From assembly GCF_008704495.1 (NCBI RefSeq), contig NZ_CP023699.1, positions 5,084,001 to 5,148,000 of the forward strand: a stretch of 64,000 nucleotides of DNA, read 5' to 3'. The stretch comes from Streptomyces kanamyceticus. GTDB taxonomy: Bacteria > Actinomycetota > Actinomycetes > Streptomycetales > Streptomycetaceae. The stretch's first letter is position 1. Every line of letters starts with the position of its first letter. Shown here in pieces: positions 52,842 to 62,056 of this stretch. The position numbers and the translations under genes were made by a program. The notes beneath the pieces are model-generated. The model saw only the letters and a list, made by a program, of their open reading frames with translations, was not told where the DNA came from and did no database searches.

Positions 52842-54362
52842 CTACTCGAAGCGCGCCGCCAGGATCACCACGTCCTCGTCGCTGTCCACCGCGTCGAGCC
52901 CCTCCGGCAGCACGGTGTGCAGCACGTGGTCGGCGATCGCCCCGGGGTCGTCCCTGATGCCCTTGGGCACGCTCGCGGCCGCCGCGTGCAGCCGCGCGAA
53001 GGCCCGGTCCATCGGGTCACCCGTGCGGTGCAGCAGCCCGTCGGTGTAGAGAAGCACCGTTTCTCCGGGCTCCGGACTGATCTCCACGCTCGGCGCCTCC
53101 CAGCAGGCGAGCATCCCGAGCGGCGCCGAAAGGGAGGTCTCCACGAACTCCGTGCGCCGCTCCCCGATGATCAGCGGCGGACTGTGCCCCGCGCCCGCGA
53201 GCACGACCTTGCGCAGGGCGGGCTCGCAGTACGCGAAGAGCGCCGTCGCCGATCTGGCGGGCTCGGTCAGGCGCAGCAGCAGCTCCAGATCGGAGAGGAC
53301 GGCGACGGGGTCCTCGCCCTCCATCACGGCGTACGCCCGAAGGCTCGCACGCAGCCGCCCCATCGCGGCCACGGCGCTGGGCCCGGAGCCGGTCACGGAG
53401 CCGACCGCGAGCCCGAGCGCGGCGTCCGGCAGCGGCAGCGCGTCGTGCCAGTCGCCGCCGCCGCGCGGTCCTGTGCGGTGCCGCGCCGCGAGCTGTACCC
53501 CGGCGACCCGGGGCAGCCGCGAGGGCATCAGCTCCTCGCGCAGGGTGTCGACGGTGGTGCGGGCGCGGTCGAGATCGATGAGCCGCGCCAGGTGCTCGGT
53601 GGCGTGGCGCGTGTAGAGGCCGACGAGGTGGCGCTGGCGCTCGGTGGGCTCGGCGGGCTCGTCGTACAGCCAGACCGCCGCGCCGATCCGGCCCGCGTCC
53701 TCGGTGGCGAGCGGCAGGGCGTAGCTCGCCGCGTAGCCGATGCGGGCCGCCACCTCGCGGTGGCGCGGGTCGAGTCCGTCGTCGGCGAGCAGGTCGGGCT
53801 GCGCGATCTCGGCGGGCGGGTTCGCGGTGCCCGACGCGTCCAGGATCCTGCCGTACGACGTGGCGCCGCGCGGCACCGTCTCGATGTGCCCGAGGTCGGC
53901 GCGCGCGAGGCCGAGGCCGACCGTGGTGGCGGGGCCGAGTCCGTCGGCGGGTTCGATGACGACCAGTCCGCGCCGGGCGCCGACCAGCGCGGACCCGGCG
54001 CGCAGCAGCTCGCGCAGCGCCTCGTCGAGCCCCGGCGTGCGCGTCAGGCGCTCGATGAGTTCGTGCAGCGTGGTGAGATCGGAGACCCAGCCCGCGAGCC
54101 GGTCCTGGATCAGCGCGCCGGGTGGGCCCGGTACGGGAGAGTCGTCCGCTGAGGGTGTGACGGGTGCGCCGGGCGCGGCAGTGTGCGCGGGTGACGGAAC
54201 TGTGGAATCGATTCCGGCCACTTTCGGAAGGTGCGGGGCGCTCATGGCTGACGGCTTTCCGGCTGGTGCGTAATGCTCAATAGCATCGCAAACCCCCATG
54301 TCGTTCTGCGCCGCTAGCAATGTCTCCAGATGTACACGCACTGGTGAGGGGATGTCCAGCAT
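52842..54362 (-). CDS. GAF-domain PP2C-type serine phosphatase (RsbU/SpoIIE-like)
   Basis: 506 aa. A GAF domain (about 110-260) precedes a PP2C/SpoIIE phosphatase domain (about 275-505) with RHRTGPRGGGDWHDALPLPD, SVTGSGPSAVAAMG and VLLYTDGLLHRTG, the metal-ligand Asp motifs. It is likely to dephosphorylate an anti-anti-sigma factor. The N-terminal ~90 residues are Pro/Ala-rich. ATG 54241 region offers a later start. Confidence 0.88.
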   Translation of the reverse strand: MLDIPSPVRVHLETLLAAQNDMGVCDAIEHYAPAGKPSAMSAPHLPKVAGIDSTVPSPAHTAAPGAPVTPSADDSPVPGPPGALIQDRLAGWVSDLTTLHELIERLTRTPGLDEALRELLRAGSALVGARRGLVVIEPADGLGPATTVGLGLARADLGHIETVPRGATSYGRILDASGTANPPAEIAQPDLLADDGLDPRHREVAARIGYAASYALPLATEDAGRIGAAVWLYDEPAEPTERQRHLVGLYTRHATEHLARLIDLDRARTTVDTLREELMPSRLPRVAGVQLAARHRTGPRGGGDWHDALPLPDAALGLAVGSVTGSGPSAVAAMGRLRASLRAYAVMEGEDPVAVLSDLELLLRLTEPARSATALFAYCEPALRKVVLAGAGHSPPLIIGERRTEFVETSLSAPLGMLACWEAPSVEISPEPGETVLLYTDGLLHRTGDPMDRAFARLHAAAASVPKGIRDDPGAIADHVLHTVLPEGLDAVDSDEDVVILAARFE

Positions 54363-54816
54363 TGTCCTGCTGGGATTCCTGGTGTCCGTGGTAATTCGGT
54401 GAACTACTGGCGATCTTGAGAACTTGGCCGAAAACTGTGCCAGGGAAGGGCATATTGCGGTCGACTGAGGTTGTTCGGTAGAGCGTTACAGCGGTCGTGA
54501 TGGGTACGTACTCGGTGATGGCCAGGGGCAGTTGGGATCCGTCCGGAACCTGGCGAACGACCGGGGCGTCTTAACTCACGACGACCGTGCCCCATCCTCC
54601 CGTGGCGGAGGCGGCAGAAATATCGCGGGACGGCAAACGCCAGGCGCCGCCACCCCACGCCACGTCAACGCTCGGTTCAGAGTGGTTCCCCATGCCGCAG
54701 GCTGGGATCGGATGTGCCAGTTCGTACGTACAGCGAAGTGATCCACACATGGTGTGATGTGGCCCGCAGTCTCCCCGGCGTAATCGCCGGCGTGCAACGG
54801 AAAGGAACGAGCGCTC
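54363..54816. other. 454-nt divergent intergenic region
   Basis: Holds the promoters of the phosphatase and PrimPol genes. It contains a CCGGCG-TAAT-CGCCGG hairpin (54775-54790) and an AAAGGA ribosome site before 54817. No gene is convincing here. Confidence 0.6.
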
Positions 54817-55494
54817 ATGCGCGAGATCCTCGGAAGGCGACGCAGGCTCCTGTCCTGGCGAACGGGAAGGAAGCCCGGCCGTAACGCCGGACAACTCGGC
54901 GCGGCCCTGACCTTCGCGACCGCATGGCGGTGGCCCGTACTGCCCGGCGTCGGACTCGACCGACGCGACGGCACCCGGTGCGCCTGCCCCGACCCGGAGT
55001 GCGTGGTGCCCGGCGCGCACCCCCTCGACCCCGGCCTCCTCGCGGCCACCACCGACGAGCGCATGGTGCGCTGGTGGTGGACCAACCGCCCCGGCGCGCC
55101 CGTCGTGCTCGCCACCGGCGGCAGCGCCCCCTGCGCCGTCAGCCTGCCCGCCGACGCGGGCCTGCGCGCCCTCGCCGCACTCGACGAGGCGGGCATCAGG
55201 CTCGGCCCCGTGGTCGCCACCGAGACCCGCGTCTACGTGCTCGTCGCGCCGTACTCCATGGCCCAGTTGGGCGAACTGCTGTACGCCAAGGACTGGGTGC
55301 CGGGATCCCTGCGCTTCCACGGAGAGGGCGGTTATCTCGCCCTGCCCCCCTCCGGCACCGGTCAGGGACAGGTCCACTGGGAGCGCGCGCCGCTGCCGGG
55401 CTCCGCGGCCCCCTGGGTCCCCGGCGTCGAAGCGGTGGTGGACGCCGTCGTGGACGTCCTCACTCGTACGGGTGTGAGCGCGCCCGAGTTGTAG
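54817..55494 (+). CDS. PrimPol-like N-terminal domain protein
   Basis: 225 aa, annotated in Streptomyces as bifunctional DNA primase/polymerase (PF09250-like). AALTFATAWRWPVLPGV and the Cys/His segment CACPDPECVVPGAHP match that family's start. The usual catalytic acids of active PrimPols are not obvious, and no helicase domain follows. A replication role is unproven. ATG 54817. Confidence 0.7.
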   Translation: MREILGRRRRLLSWRTGRKPGRNAGQLGAALTFATAWRWPVLPGVGLDRRDGTRCACPDPECVVPGAHPLDPGLLAATTDERMVRWWWTNRPGAPVVLATGGSAPCAVSLPADAGLRALAALDEAGIRLGPVVATETRVYVLVAPYSMAQLGELLYAKDWVPGSLRFHGEGGYLALPPSGTGQGQVHWERAPLPGSAAPWVPGVEAVVDAVVDVLTRTGVSAPEL

Positions 55495-55502
55495 GGGAAA
55501 TG

Positions 55503-55528
55503 GGCGCGCGGCGAACGGGCCGCGCGCC
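55503..55528 (+). terminator. Terminator after the PrimPol-like gene
   Basis: Perfect 9-bp inverted repeat GGCGCGCGG/CCGCGCGCC with an 8-nt loop. A TATCTT (55538-55543) just downstream may be the -10 of the next, possibly leaderless gene. Confidence 0.65.
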
Positions 55529-55549
55529 AACTGTCGTTATCTTCGGGGC

Positions 55550-56092
55550 ATGCAACCCCGCCTCATGGTGCTCCTGGGCGTCGTGGCCGTCACGGCTCTC
55601 CTGCCGCTCGCCGGTGCCGCCGCGGGGCCGGTGGGCGACGGTGACGCGAAGTCGCCCCCTGCCACCCCCTCGCACGCCCCCTCGGCGCCCGCCACGCCGT
55701 CGCCGTCGGCGAGCCCCGAACCCTCGCTGCTCGCCGGACTCGGCGTCGCCACGGCCGCCCGCTGCGGCCCCGAACTCTCCTCGCCGGACGGCGTCGAGGC
55801 CCAGACGTGCGTCCTCAGACAGGGTCACGACACCTGGGCGCGTACCTATTACCGCAACGCCACCGGAGAGCAGCTCGCGGCCGTTCTGACCGTGATGGGC
55901 CCGGTAGGGCGCACCGTACAGATGCACTGTGCGGTGGGTACGGAGGACGAACCGCGAGCCTGCGAGACGCCGCGCGAGCGGTCGGCGGGAGCGGCCGCGG
56001 AGTACTCGGCGGTGGCGGAGTTCGCGGCGGGGGACTCGGGCTCGCTGCTGCTGCGCTCGGGCAGCAACTCGGCGGCGCCTCAGGGCAGTTGA
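55550..56092 (+). CDS. Secreted protein of unknown function
   Basis: 180 aa. A signal peptide (about 1-24, cleavage near GAAAG) is followed by a Pro/Ser/Ala-rich linker (about 33-60) and a C-terminal domain with four cysteines (about 72, 87, 126, 137), likely two disulphides. No known family. A -10-like TATCTT just upstream suggests a leaderless transcript. Confidence 0.7.
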   Translation: MQPRLMVLLGVVAVTALLPLAGAAAGPVGDGDAKSPPATPSHAPSAPATPSPSASPEPSLLAGLGVATAARCGPELSSPDGVEAQTCVLRQGHDTWARTYYRNATGEQLAAVLTVMGPVGRTVQMHCAVGTEDEPRACETPRERSAGAAAEYSAVAEFAAGDSGSLLLRSGSNSAAPQGS

Positions 56093-56120
56093 GCCCTGAA
56101 CAGGTCCCGGGCATGGAAGG

Positions 56121-56160
56121 GCCCGGTTGCTGGCGACGGGGGATGCACCAGCAACCGGGC
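56121..56160. terminator. Terminator between convergent genes
   Basis: Perfect 13-bp inverted repeat (56121-56133 with 56148-56160), 14-nt loop, between the secreted-protein gene and the leftward SEC-C gene. Confidence 0.85.
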
Positions 56161-56320
56161 TACCAGAACGGTAACAAGAGATCGGCTCCTGGCAAATTCG
56201 ATCTCAGTTATCCGGACAGGGATTTACCTGCCGCTACGGGGAGTTGTGACAGGAGTCACGCGTTCTACACCGACTGACTGGTGGGTCAGCCGCGAACGCG
56301 CGTCACGGCTGACCCAGGCG

Positions 56321-57289
56321 TCAGCTGAGCGTCACCTGGCGGTTGGTGAGGCCACCGCGCGCGCGGCGCTCGTCGGGCGTCAGCGGGGCGTCGGTGGCGA
56401 GCGCCGCCGCGAGCCGCTCGGCGAACTCGGCCGCGGGCTTCTCGATGTCGTCGGCGCCGACCCCGCTCGGCAGGTCCCACACCGGCACGGTCACGCCGTG
56501 CGCCCGGAAGGAGCCGACCAGGCGCGTGCCCTCGCCGAGGCTCGACGTGCCCGCCGCGTGCAGCCGCGCCAGCGCGTCGAGGAGCTGCTCCTCGGGGTGC
56601 GGCATGACCCAGCGCAGGTGGTTCTTCTCCGGCGTCTCGCACCAGTAGGCGGCGTCCACGCCGGTGAGCTTCACGGTCGGGATGGCCGCGGCGTTCGCCC
56701 GCTCCAGGGATGCGGCGACCTCCGGAGTGGCGTTCTCCGCGTCCTGCACCCAGAACTCGAACCCCGCGTGCACGGCGGGCTCGAAGGCGCCCGCCGGGTC
56801 GAGGACGTCCTGCAGCCGCGGTCCGTCGGCCGGTGCGCGGCGAGCCTGCACCGGCGTGCCGGGATCGGCCTCCAGGGCGCGCCGCAGGGTGTCGGCGAGG
56901 TCGCGGCTGATGTCGCCGGACGAGGTGTCGTTCTGCAGGCCGAGCAGGACCGCGCCGTCGTCACGGCGCAGCGCGGGCCACGCCATCGGAAGGACCGTCG
57001 CGAGGGACACCGAGGGCACGCCCTCCGGGAGCCCGCCCTTGAGGTGCAGCTCGACGGTGGCCGCGGGCACCAGCTCGCGCAGCGCGACCCAGTCGCACTC
57101 GCCGGGCAGGCCCTCGAACGGGCGCTGCACCAGCTCGGTCACCGCGTGCGCGGCGGTCCGGCCGTGGCAGGCCTTGTAGCGGCGGCCCGAACCGCACGGG
57201 CAGGGCTCACGGGCCCCGACCACCGGGATCTCACCGTCCTTGAGCTGCGGCTGCTGCTTGCCCTTGGTCTGAGGGCGCTTCTTGGCCAT
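56321..57289 (-). CDS. DUF5926 protein with N-terminal SEC-C zinc motif
   Basis: 322 aa. CPCGSGRRYKACHG at about 29-42 is a SEC-C motif that binds zinc, as in the SecA C-terminus. The rest is the DUF5926 domain of actinobacteria. Its function is unknown. ATG 57289; the first ~25 residues are basic and Gln-rich. Confidence 0.85.
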   Translation of the reverse strand: MAKKRPQTKGKQQPQLKDGEIPVVGAREPCPCGSGRRYKACHGRTAAHAVTELVQRPFEGLPGECDWVALRELVPAATVELHLKGGLPEGVPSVSLATVLPMAWPALRRDDGAVLLGLQNDTSSGDISRDLADTLRRALEADPGTPVQARRAPADGPRLQDVLDPAGAFEPAVHAGFEFWVQDAENATPEVAASLERANAAAIPTVKLTGVDAAYWCETPEKNHLRWVMPHPEEQLLDALARLHAAGTSSLGEGTRLVGSFRAHGVTVPVWDLPSGVGADDIEKPAAEFAERLAAALATDAPLTPDERRARGGLTNRQVTLS

Positions 57290-57361
57290 CTTGGGTGTCT
57301 CCCGGCTACGGCTCTCTTGCGTGTCTCTTGCGTACGGCCGCGAGCCTAGCCGTTGGCGGAA

Positions 57362-57979
57362 TCAGTCCAAGTCGTCGAAGGGGTCCGCGAAGGCGAGCTC
57401 CGGCAGCGCGGCCGCCGAAGGGGCGGCGACGCGCGTAGCGAAGTCCTCGTGGCGGTGCCCCGCGTGAACGACGACCCAGACGGTGACCTCGCCGTGCACG
57501 TCGTCGCGCACGCCCCACGCATCGGCCAGTGCCGTGATGATGTTGAGCCCGCGGCCGCCGCGCGCGGTGACCGACGGAGTCGCGGGCACCGGGCGGGTCG
57601 GGCCGCCGCCGTCCGTCACCTCGACCGTGAGCCGCCCCGTCTTGTCGACGTGCCAGGCCGCTCGCACGTCGCCGTCGCCGACCATTCCCCGGCCCAGCGG
57701 CCTGCCGTGCCGGTAGGCATTGCTGAGCAGTTCCGACAGAACCAGTACGGCATCGTCGATGACCGTCTCCGACACCCCGCGGACCCGCAACTGATCACGC
57801 ATCCGGTGTCTTGCTTCCCCCACGCCCGCAGGGCCATGAGGTATGGCCATGCTCGACGACGTGGGCACCTCCTGTGCCACCACCAACGCCACCCCCGAGA
57901 CCTCCTTCGCCCCACGCCACGGTGTGGATGCCCCAATGGACTGGACCGGAAACCGGCCAATCCACGTGCGGTGACGCAC
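57362..57979 (-). CDS. HATPase anti-sigma-type ATP-binding protein
   Basis: 205 aa. N-box LVLSELLSNAYRHG, G1 VTDGGGPTRP and G2 TARGGRGLNIITALAD of a GHKL ATPase without a kinase dimerisation domain. A second such protein is at 47186. The start is uncertain: GTG 57979 gives a ~45-residue extension; a GTG near 57898 is an alternative. Confidence 0.82.
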   Translation of the reverse strand: MRHRTWIGRFPVQSIGASTPWRGAKEVSGVALVVAQEVPTSSSMAIPHGPAGVGEARHRMRDQLRVRGVSETVIDDAVLVLSELLSNAYRHGRPLGRGMVGDGDVRAAWHVDKTGRLTVEVTDGGGPTRPVPATPSVTARGGRGLNIITALADAWGVRDDVHGEVTVWVVVHAGHRHEDFATRVAAPSAAALPELAFADPFDDLD

Positions 57980-58032
57980 TCGTAACGATCGAATACGGAC
58001 CGAACGCGCCGGTGCACTCCCTGTAACGAAAG

Positions 58033-58878
58033 TCAGCGGTGTCCCAGACGGGACAGCTGGGACAGGATTTGCTTGGGACGGTTGGTGATGATCGCGTCGA
58101 CACCCAGTTCCGCGCAGAGCTCGACGTCCTCCGGTTCGTTCACGGTCCAGACGTGCACCTGGTGGCCCGCGCGCTTCAGTTTGGCCACGTAGGCGGGGTG
58201 GTTGCGCAGGATCCGCATGCCGGGGCCCGCGATTCCCACGCCCTCGGGCAGCCGCCCGTCGCGGTGGCGCGGCAGGACGAACTGCATGAGGAAGACGGTC
58301 GGCAGGGTCGGCGACGCGGCCCGCACGCGGTGCAGCGAACGCGCCGAGAAGCTCATGACGCGTACCGGCGAAGGACCCTGCGCGGGCGGCGCGTCCAGGC
58401 CGAAGCGCTTGAGGAGCAGCAGCAGGCGCTCCTCCACCTGACCCGCCCAGCGGGTGGGGTGCTTGGTCTCGATGGCGAGCTGTACGCGGCGCCCCGAGGC
58501 ATTACTTTCGGCCACGAGCTCAAGGAGTCGCTCCAGCGTCAGGACGGAGGTGACCTCGTCGCCGGCCGAGCCCTCCCAGTCCGGGCCCTCCCCCTCCGCG
58601 ACCTCGTCGTGGTCCTTCTTCCAGGAGCCGAAGTCCAGGGCGGCGAGCTCGGCGAGTTCGAGCGCGGAGACGGCTCCTCGGCCGTTCGACGTACGGTTCA
58701 CACGTCGGTCGTGGACGCAGACGAGATGGCCGTCCGCGGTGAGCCGGACATCGCATTCGAGTGCGTCGGCGCCGTCCTCGACTGCTTTCTTGTACGCGGC
58801 CAGGGTGTGTTCGGGAGCGTCCTCGGAGGCTCCGCGGTGGGCGACGACCTGGATCTGGTGCTGTCGTGCGAAGGTCAC
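58033..58878 (-). CDS. Glycerophosphodiester phosphodiesterase
   Basis: 281 aa, GDPD/UgpQ TIM barrel with VVAHRGASEDAPEHT, ALECDVRLTADGHLVCVHD and a C-terminal INRPKQIL region. It lacks a signal peptide, so it is cytoplasmic. It releases glycerol-3-phosphate from phospholipid head groups. GTG 58878. Confidence 0.92.
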   Translation of the reverse strand: MTFARQHQIQVVAHRGASEDAPEHTLAAYKKAVEDGADALECDVRLTADGHLVCVHDRRVNRTSNGRGAVSALELAELAALDFGSWKKDHDEVAEGEGPDWEGSAGDEVTSVLTLERLLELVAESNASGRRVQLAIETKHPTRWAGQVEERLLLLLKRFGLDAPPAQGPSPVRVMSFSARSLHRVRAASPTLPTVFLMQFVLPRHRDGRLPEGVGIAGPGMRILRNHPAYVAKLKRAGHQVHVWTVNEPEDVELCAELGVDAIITNRPKQILSQLSRLGHR

Positions 58879-59089
58879 CGCGTCATCGTGCCATCACGTG
58901 GTACCCGCGGGCTCGCCCGAGGGGGCGTCCCGGGACGCCGGACACACAGGATCGGCTTATGGTGCCCTGACAGCCCATGGGAAAAGCTGACTGCAGACAG
59001 ATGCACAGTTGGCACAGCCAGGCCGTGACCGAGAACGACAGCGCCGACAGCAACGACAGCGACGACAGCATGGACCGAGGAGAAGAGCT

Positions 59090-60673
59090 GTGAGCACCGA
59101 GAACGAGGGCAACGAGGGCAACGCGGTACCTCCGGCCCCGTCCGCGCCTCCCGTGCCGGTGGACACTCCCGCTGCTGCTTCCGCCGAGTCCGCTCCCTCG
59201 GGTCCCTCGGGGGATCCGTACGCGGCGCCCGCTGGGGACGCGGCGAGGGACGTGCCGCCCGCGCCCACGGGGGACGTGCCGCCCGCTCCCCCCGGACACC
59301 CTGAGAACACTGGCCACTCTGGTCACCCGGTTCCCGCTCCCGCGGGGCCCCCGGCCCAGGGGGCGCATCCCGTCCCGGCGGGCGCCACCGGGCACTACGC
59401 GGGCGCTCCGGCGCACGCCGCGCCCGCCGCAGGATCGGGGAGCTGGCCGCCCCCGCAGCCGCCCGCCATGCCGTCGTACGCGACGGGGGGCGGATCCGGC
59501 TCCGGCTGGGGCGCCTCGTACCACCCCGAGGAGCCGAAGCCCGGCGGCCGACGCGGCGGACTCGTCGCCGCGGTGCTCGCGGCCGCGCTGCTCGCCGGCG
59601 GCGTCGGCGGCGGCATCGGCTACTGGGCGGCGGAGCGGAACGACAACGACACCGGCTCGACCACGGTCTCCGCGTCGGACACGCCCGCCGACCTCAAGCG
59701 CGAGCCTGGTTCGGTCGCGGGCATCGCCAACAAGGCGCTGCCGAGCGTCGTCACCATCGAGGCGCAGAGCGGCGGCGGCGAGGGCGGCACGGGCACCGGC
59801 TTCGTCTACGACAGGCAGGGCCACATCCTCACCAACAACCACGTGGTGGCGTCGGCGGCCGAGGGCGGCAAGCTCCAGGCGACGTTCTCGAACGGCAAGA
59901 AGTACGCCGCGGAGGTCGTCGGCAGGGCCGAGGGTTACGACGTGGCGGTCATCAAGCTCAAGAACGCTCCCGAGGGCCTCAAGCCGCTTTCGCTCGGCGA
60001 CTCCGACCGGGTGGCGGTCGGCGACTCGACGATCGCGATCGGCGCCCCCTTCGGGCTTTCGAACACGGTGACGACGGGCATCGTCAGCGCCAAGAACCGC
60101 CCGGTGACGTCGAGCGACGGCGGGCAGGGCGGCAAGAGCTCGTACATGAGCGCGCTGCAGACCGACGCGTCCATCAACCCGGGCAACTCCGGCGGCCCGC
60201 TCCTGGACGCGCGCGGCGCGGTCATCGGCATCAACTCCGCGATCAAGCCCGCCGACAGCGGCGGCGGCCTCGGCGGCTCGGGCCAGTCGGGCTCCATCGG
60301 CCTCGGCTTCGCGATCCCGGTGAACCAGGCGAAGAACGTCGCGCAGCAGCTGATCAAGACGGGCAAGCCGGTCTACCCGGTGATCGGTGCCTCGGTCGCC
60401 CTGCAGCAGGACGGCACGAACGGCGCGACGATCTCCCAGGACGGGGTGAACGGCGCGGCCGCGATCACTCCGAACGGCCCCGCGGACAAGGCAGGGCTCA
60501 AGCCCGGCGACGTCATCACCAAGCTGGACGACACGGTGGTCGACAGCGGTCCGACCCTGATCGGCCAGATCTGGACCCACAAGCCGGGCGACACGGTCAA
60601 GCTCACCTACGAGCGCGGCGGCAAGGAACACACGGTCGACGTGACCCTGGGCCAACGCAAGGGCGACAGCTGA
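59090..60673 (+). CDS. HtrA/DegP-type membrane-anchored serine protease with PDZ
   Basis: 527 aa. A Pro/Ala/Gly-rich cytoplasmic tail (about 1-155) leads to a membrane span (about 163-182), then the trypsin-like domain with triad His251 (NNHVV), Asp284 (DVAVIK) and Ser367 (GNSGGP), and a C-terminal PDZ domain (about 440-520). It degrades or refolds damaged exported proteins. GTG 59090 has GAGGAG about 9 nt upstream. Confidence 0.93.
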   Translation: MSTENEGNEGNAVPPAPSAPPVPVDTPAAASAESAPSGPSGDPYAAPAGDAARDVPPAPTGDVPPAPPGHPENTGHSGHPVPAPAGPPAQGAHPVPAGATGHYAGAPAHAAPAAGSGSWPPPQPPAMPSYATGGGSGSGWGASYHPEEPKPGGRRGGLVAAVLAAALLAGGVGGGIGYWAAERNDNDTGSTTVSASDTPADLKREPGSVAGIANKALPSVVTIEAQSGGGEGGTGTGFVYDRQGHILTNNHVVASAAEGGKLQATFSNGKKYAAEVVGRAEGYDVAVIKLKNAPEGLKPLSLGDSDRVAVGDSTIAIGAPFGLSNTVTTGIVSAKNRPVTSSDGGQGGKSSYMSALQTDASINPGNSGGPLLDARGAVIGINSAIKPADSGGGLGGSGQSGSIGLGFAIPVNQAKNVAQQLIKTGKPVYPVIGASVALQQDGTNGATISQDGVNGAAAITPNGPADKAGLKPGDVITKLDDTVVDSGPTLIGQIWTHKPGDTVKLTYERGGKEHTVDVTLGQRKGDS

Positions 60674-60735
60674 CCCGACGACCGACCCGCTAGTCTTGTC
60701 CCCGCGCCATCCCGGATCTCCGGTGACCGGCGCGG

Positions 60736-60820
60736 GGTGGGTTGCCCGAGCGGCCTAAGGGAACGGTCTTGAAAACCGTCGTGGCGCGAGTCACCGTGGG
60801 TTCAAATCCCACACCCACCG
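60736..60820 (+). tRNA. tRNA-Ser(TGA)
   Basis: Acceptor GGTGGGT pairs with ACCCACC, discriminator G at 60820. Anticodon arm ACGGT-CTTGAAA-ACCGT gives anticodon TGA; long variable arm and TTCAAAT T-loop. CCA is not encoded. A CCGCGCC/GGCGCGG hairpin (60702-60735) abuts the 5' end. Confidence 0.95.
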
Positions 60821-60847
60821 CAGCAGGTCAGCGTATGGGCTGGTCAG

Positions 60848-60876
60848 AAGGGTGTCTCTCACTGAGAGGCACCCTT
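60848..60876 (+). terminator. Terminator after tRNA-Ser(TGA)
   Basis: 13-bp stem AAGGGTGTCTCTC/GAGAGGCACCCTT (one G-T pair) with an ACT loop, followed by TTCTC. Confidence 0.85.
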
Positions 60877-60893
60877 TCTCGTGGGCGGCTGTC

Positions 60894-61085
60894 TCACCTT
60901 GATCCGCGACTGTCACGCCGTTGGCCAGGGTGTGTCACCGCTTCATAGCGCATCTCCAGCGCCCTCGACCGCATCTCGACGGCTTCCGCCTGCATGCGAT
61001 GGGTACGGTCCGACGTCTGCTGGACGCCGAGGCGCAACTCCTCGTATCGGGCCACCAGAACTTGATGATCGGCGTAACGCATCAT
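60894..61085 (-). CDS. Possible small helical protein
   Basis: 63 aa, helical with repeating EMRSRALEMRYEA. Third-position GC is moderately high but there is no ribosome site. It may be a remnant of an element in this variable stretch. Confidence 0.35.
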   Translation of the reverse strand: MMRYADHQVLVARYEELRLGVQQTSDRTHRMQAEAVEMRSRALEMRYEAVTHPGQRRDSRGSR

Positions 61086-61220
61086 CACTCCGCAGCTTTG
61101 GGAGAGCGGTCGCGGTCCCAGCACACAGTGCCGCGCGAGTTCCCCGCGTGGTAAGGCGCAACCATGGCGCTGTGACGCATGGTCGGTGGCTTGATGGTCG
61201 CGCCCGGCGCCTGAATACTG

Positions 61221-61929
61221 ATGAGGGTGGGCACTGAACCGTCAGACCGGTCAACCTTCAGTGATGTCGTCGGCGCGTGGGCGGACACTGCCGGTGAGCG
61301 CGACCGTCGAGCCGACGATCGAGACACCACAGCCGACGATCGCGAAGCCATCGCCGACGATCGCGAGGCCGTCGCCGACACGCGAGGCCGTCGCCGACGC
61401 ACGTGAACGGGCCCTGAACGCTCGTGAGGAGCACACGGACCGACAGGCCCGCCACCTCGGCGAAGATGTCCCGAGCTTCTTGCAACGTTCCCAGGAAGCA
61501 AGCGACAGGGCACGGGCACTGCTCGCGGCCAGCGAGGCCCGATTGGCGCGCGCCAACGCCAACTTGGCTCGCGCGGCGGCCATCGAAGCGCGCGAGCGAT
61601 GAGCCTTGCGCCAAGAGGTCGCCATCTCAGCCCACTTGCTCGGCACGACAAGTCCGTCGCGGCAAAGCAATCTGGACCTCTATGTGCAGCAACTCCAGGC
61701 GCGATACCTCACCGCCTCGGGCAATCTGGCCGACGCGCACGACATGGTGGCCCAACATCACGAACGCCTCGCACAGGGGGAGGCGTCAACTGCGGACGAA
61801 CACCTCGGCCTCGCCCGCCAGGCCCGCCAGGCGGCACTGCGCATCCGCACGGCTGCCCACCAAGTCAGCTACCCGGAGGGCGACGTCCCGTCCGCCGGTC
61901 TGCCGCCCGAGGCCGGCCACGCGCCGTGA
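61221..61929 (+). pseudogene. Frameshifted heptad-repeat coiled-coil gene
   Basis: A reading frame from ATG 61221 (repeats of ADDREA/ADDRDT) stops at 61406, yet the same repeat continues in another frame (REAVADARERALNAREE) to a stop at 61602, and that frame resumes at 61606 to 61929 (DLYVQQLQARYLT). The break maps to a repeat unit 2 nt shorter than the others (61374-61392). One frameshift plus one in-frame stop suggest a decayed gene for an actinobacterial coiled-coil protein. The last part could survive as a 107-aa protein from TTG 61606. Confidence 0.65.
61311..61413 (+). repeat. 21-bp heptad-coding repeats with a 2-nt deletion
   Basis: Units at 61311, 61332, 61353 and 61393 are each 21 bp (GCCGACGATCGCGA...); the unit at 61374-61392 is 19 bp, which shifts the frame. 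Confidence 0.85.
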
Positions 61930-62056
61930 GGAGCAGGTGGAACGCGGCCGAGATTCGGCGGTACGGCCGCCTCATGCGGCGGGGCGCAGGAGGGCACAGC
62001 AGGAATGCACCCACCCCTTCCGCAGTCCGGCCTGTCGCACTTGTCAGACTGCTCGG

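Larger units (their letters stand above)
60821..61220. other. Degraded stretch after tRNA-Ser
   Basis: 400 nt with mixed codon quality. It holds the tRNA terminator (60848-60876) and one weak leftward reading frame (60894-61085). No integrase or duplicated tRNA 3' end is visible, so integration at this tRNA is not supported. Confidence 0.5.

Noticed and set aside
60736..60820. tRNA-Ser(TGA) as an active integration site
   Set aside because: No integrase gene and no duplicated tRNA 3' end were seen within the window.
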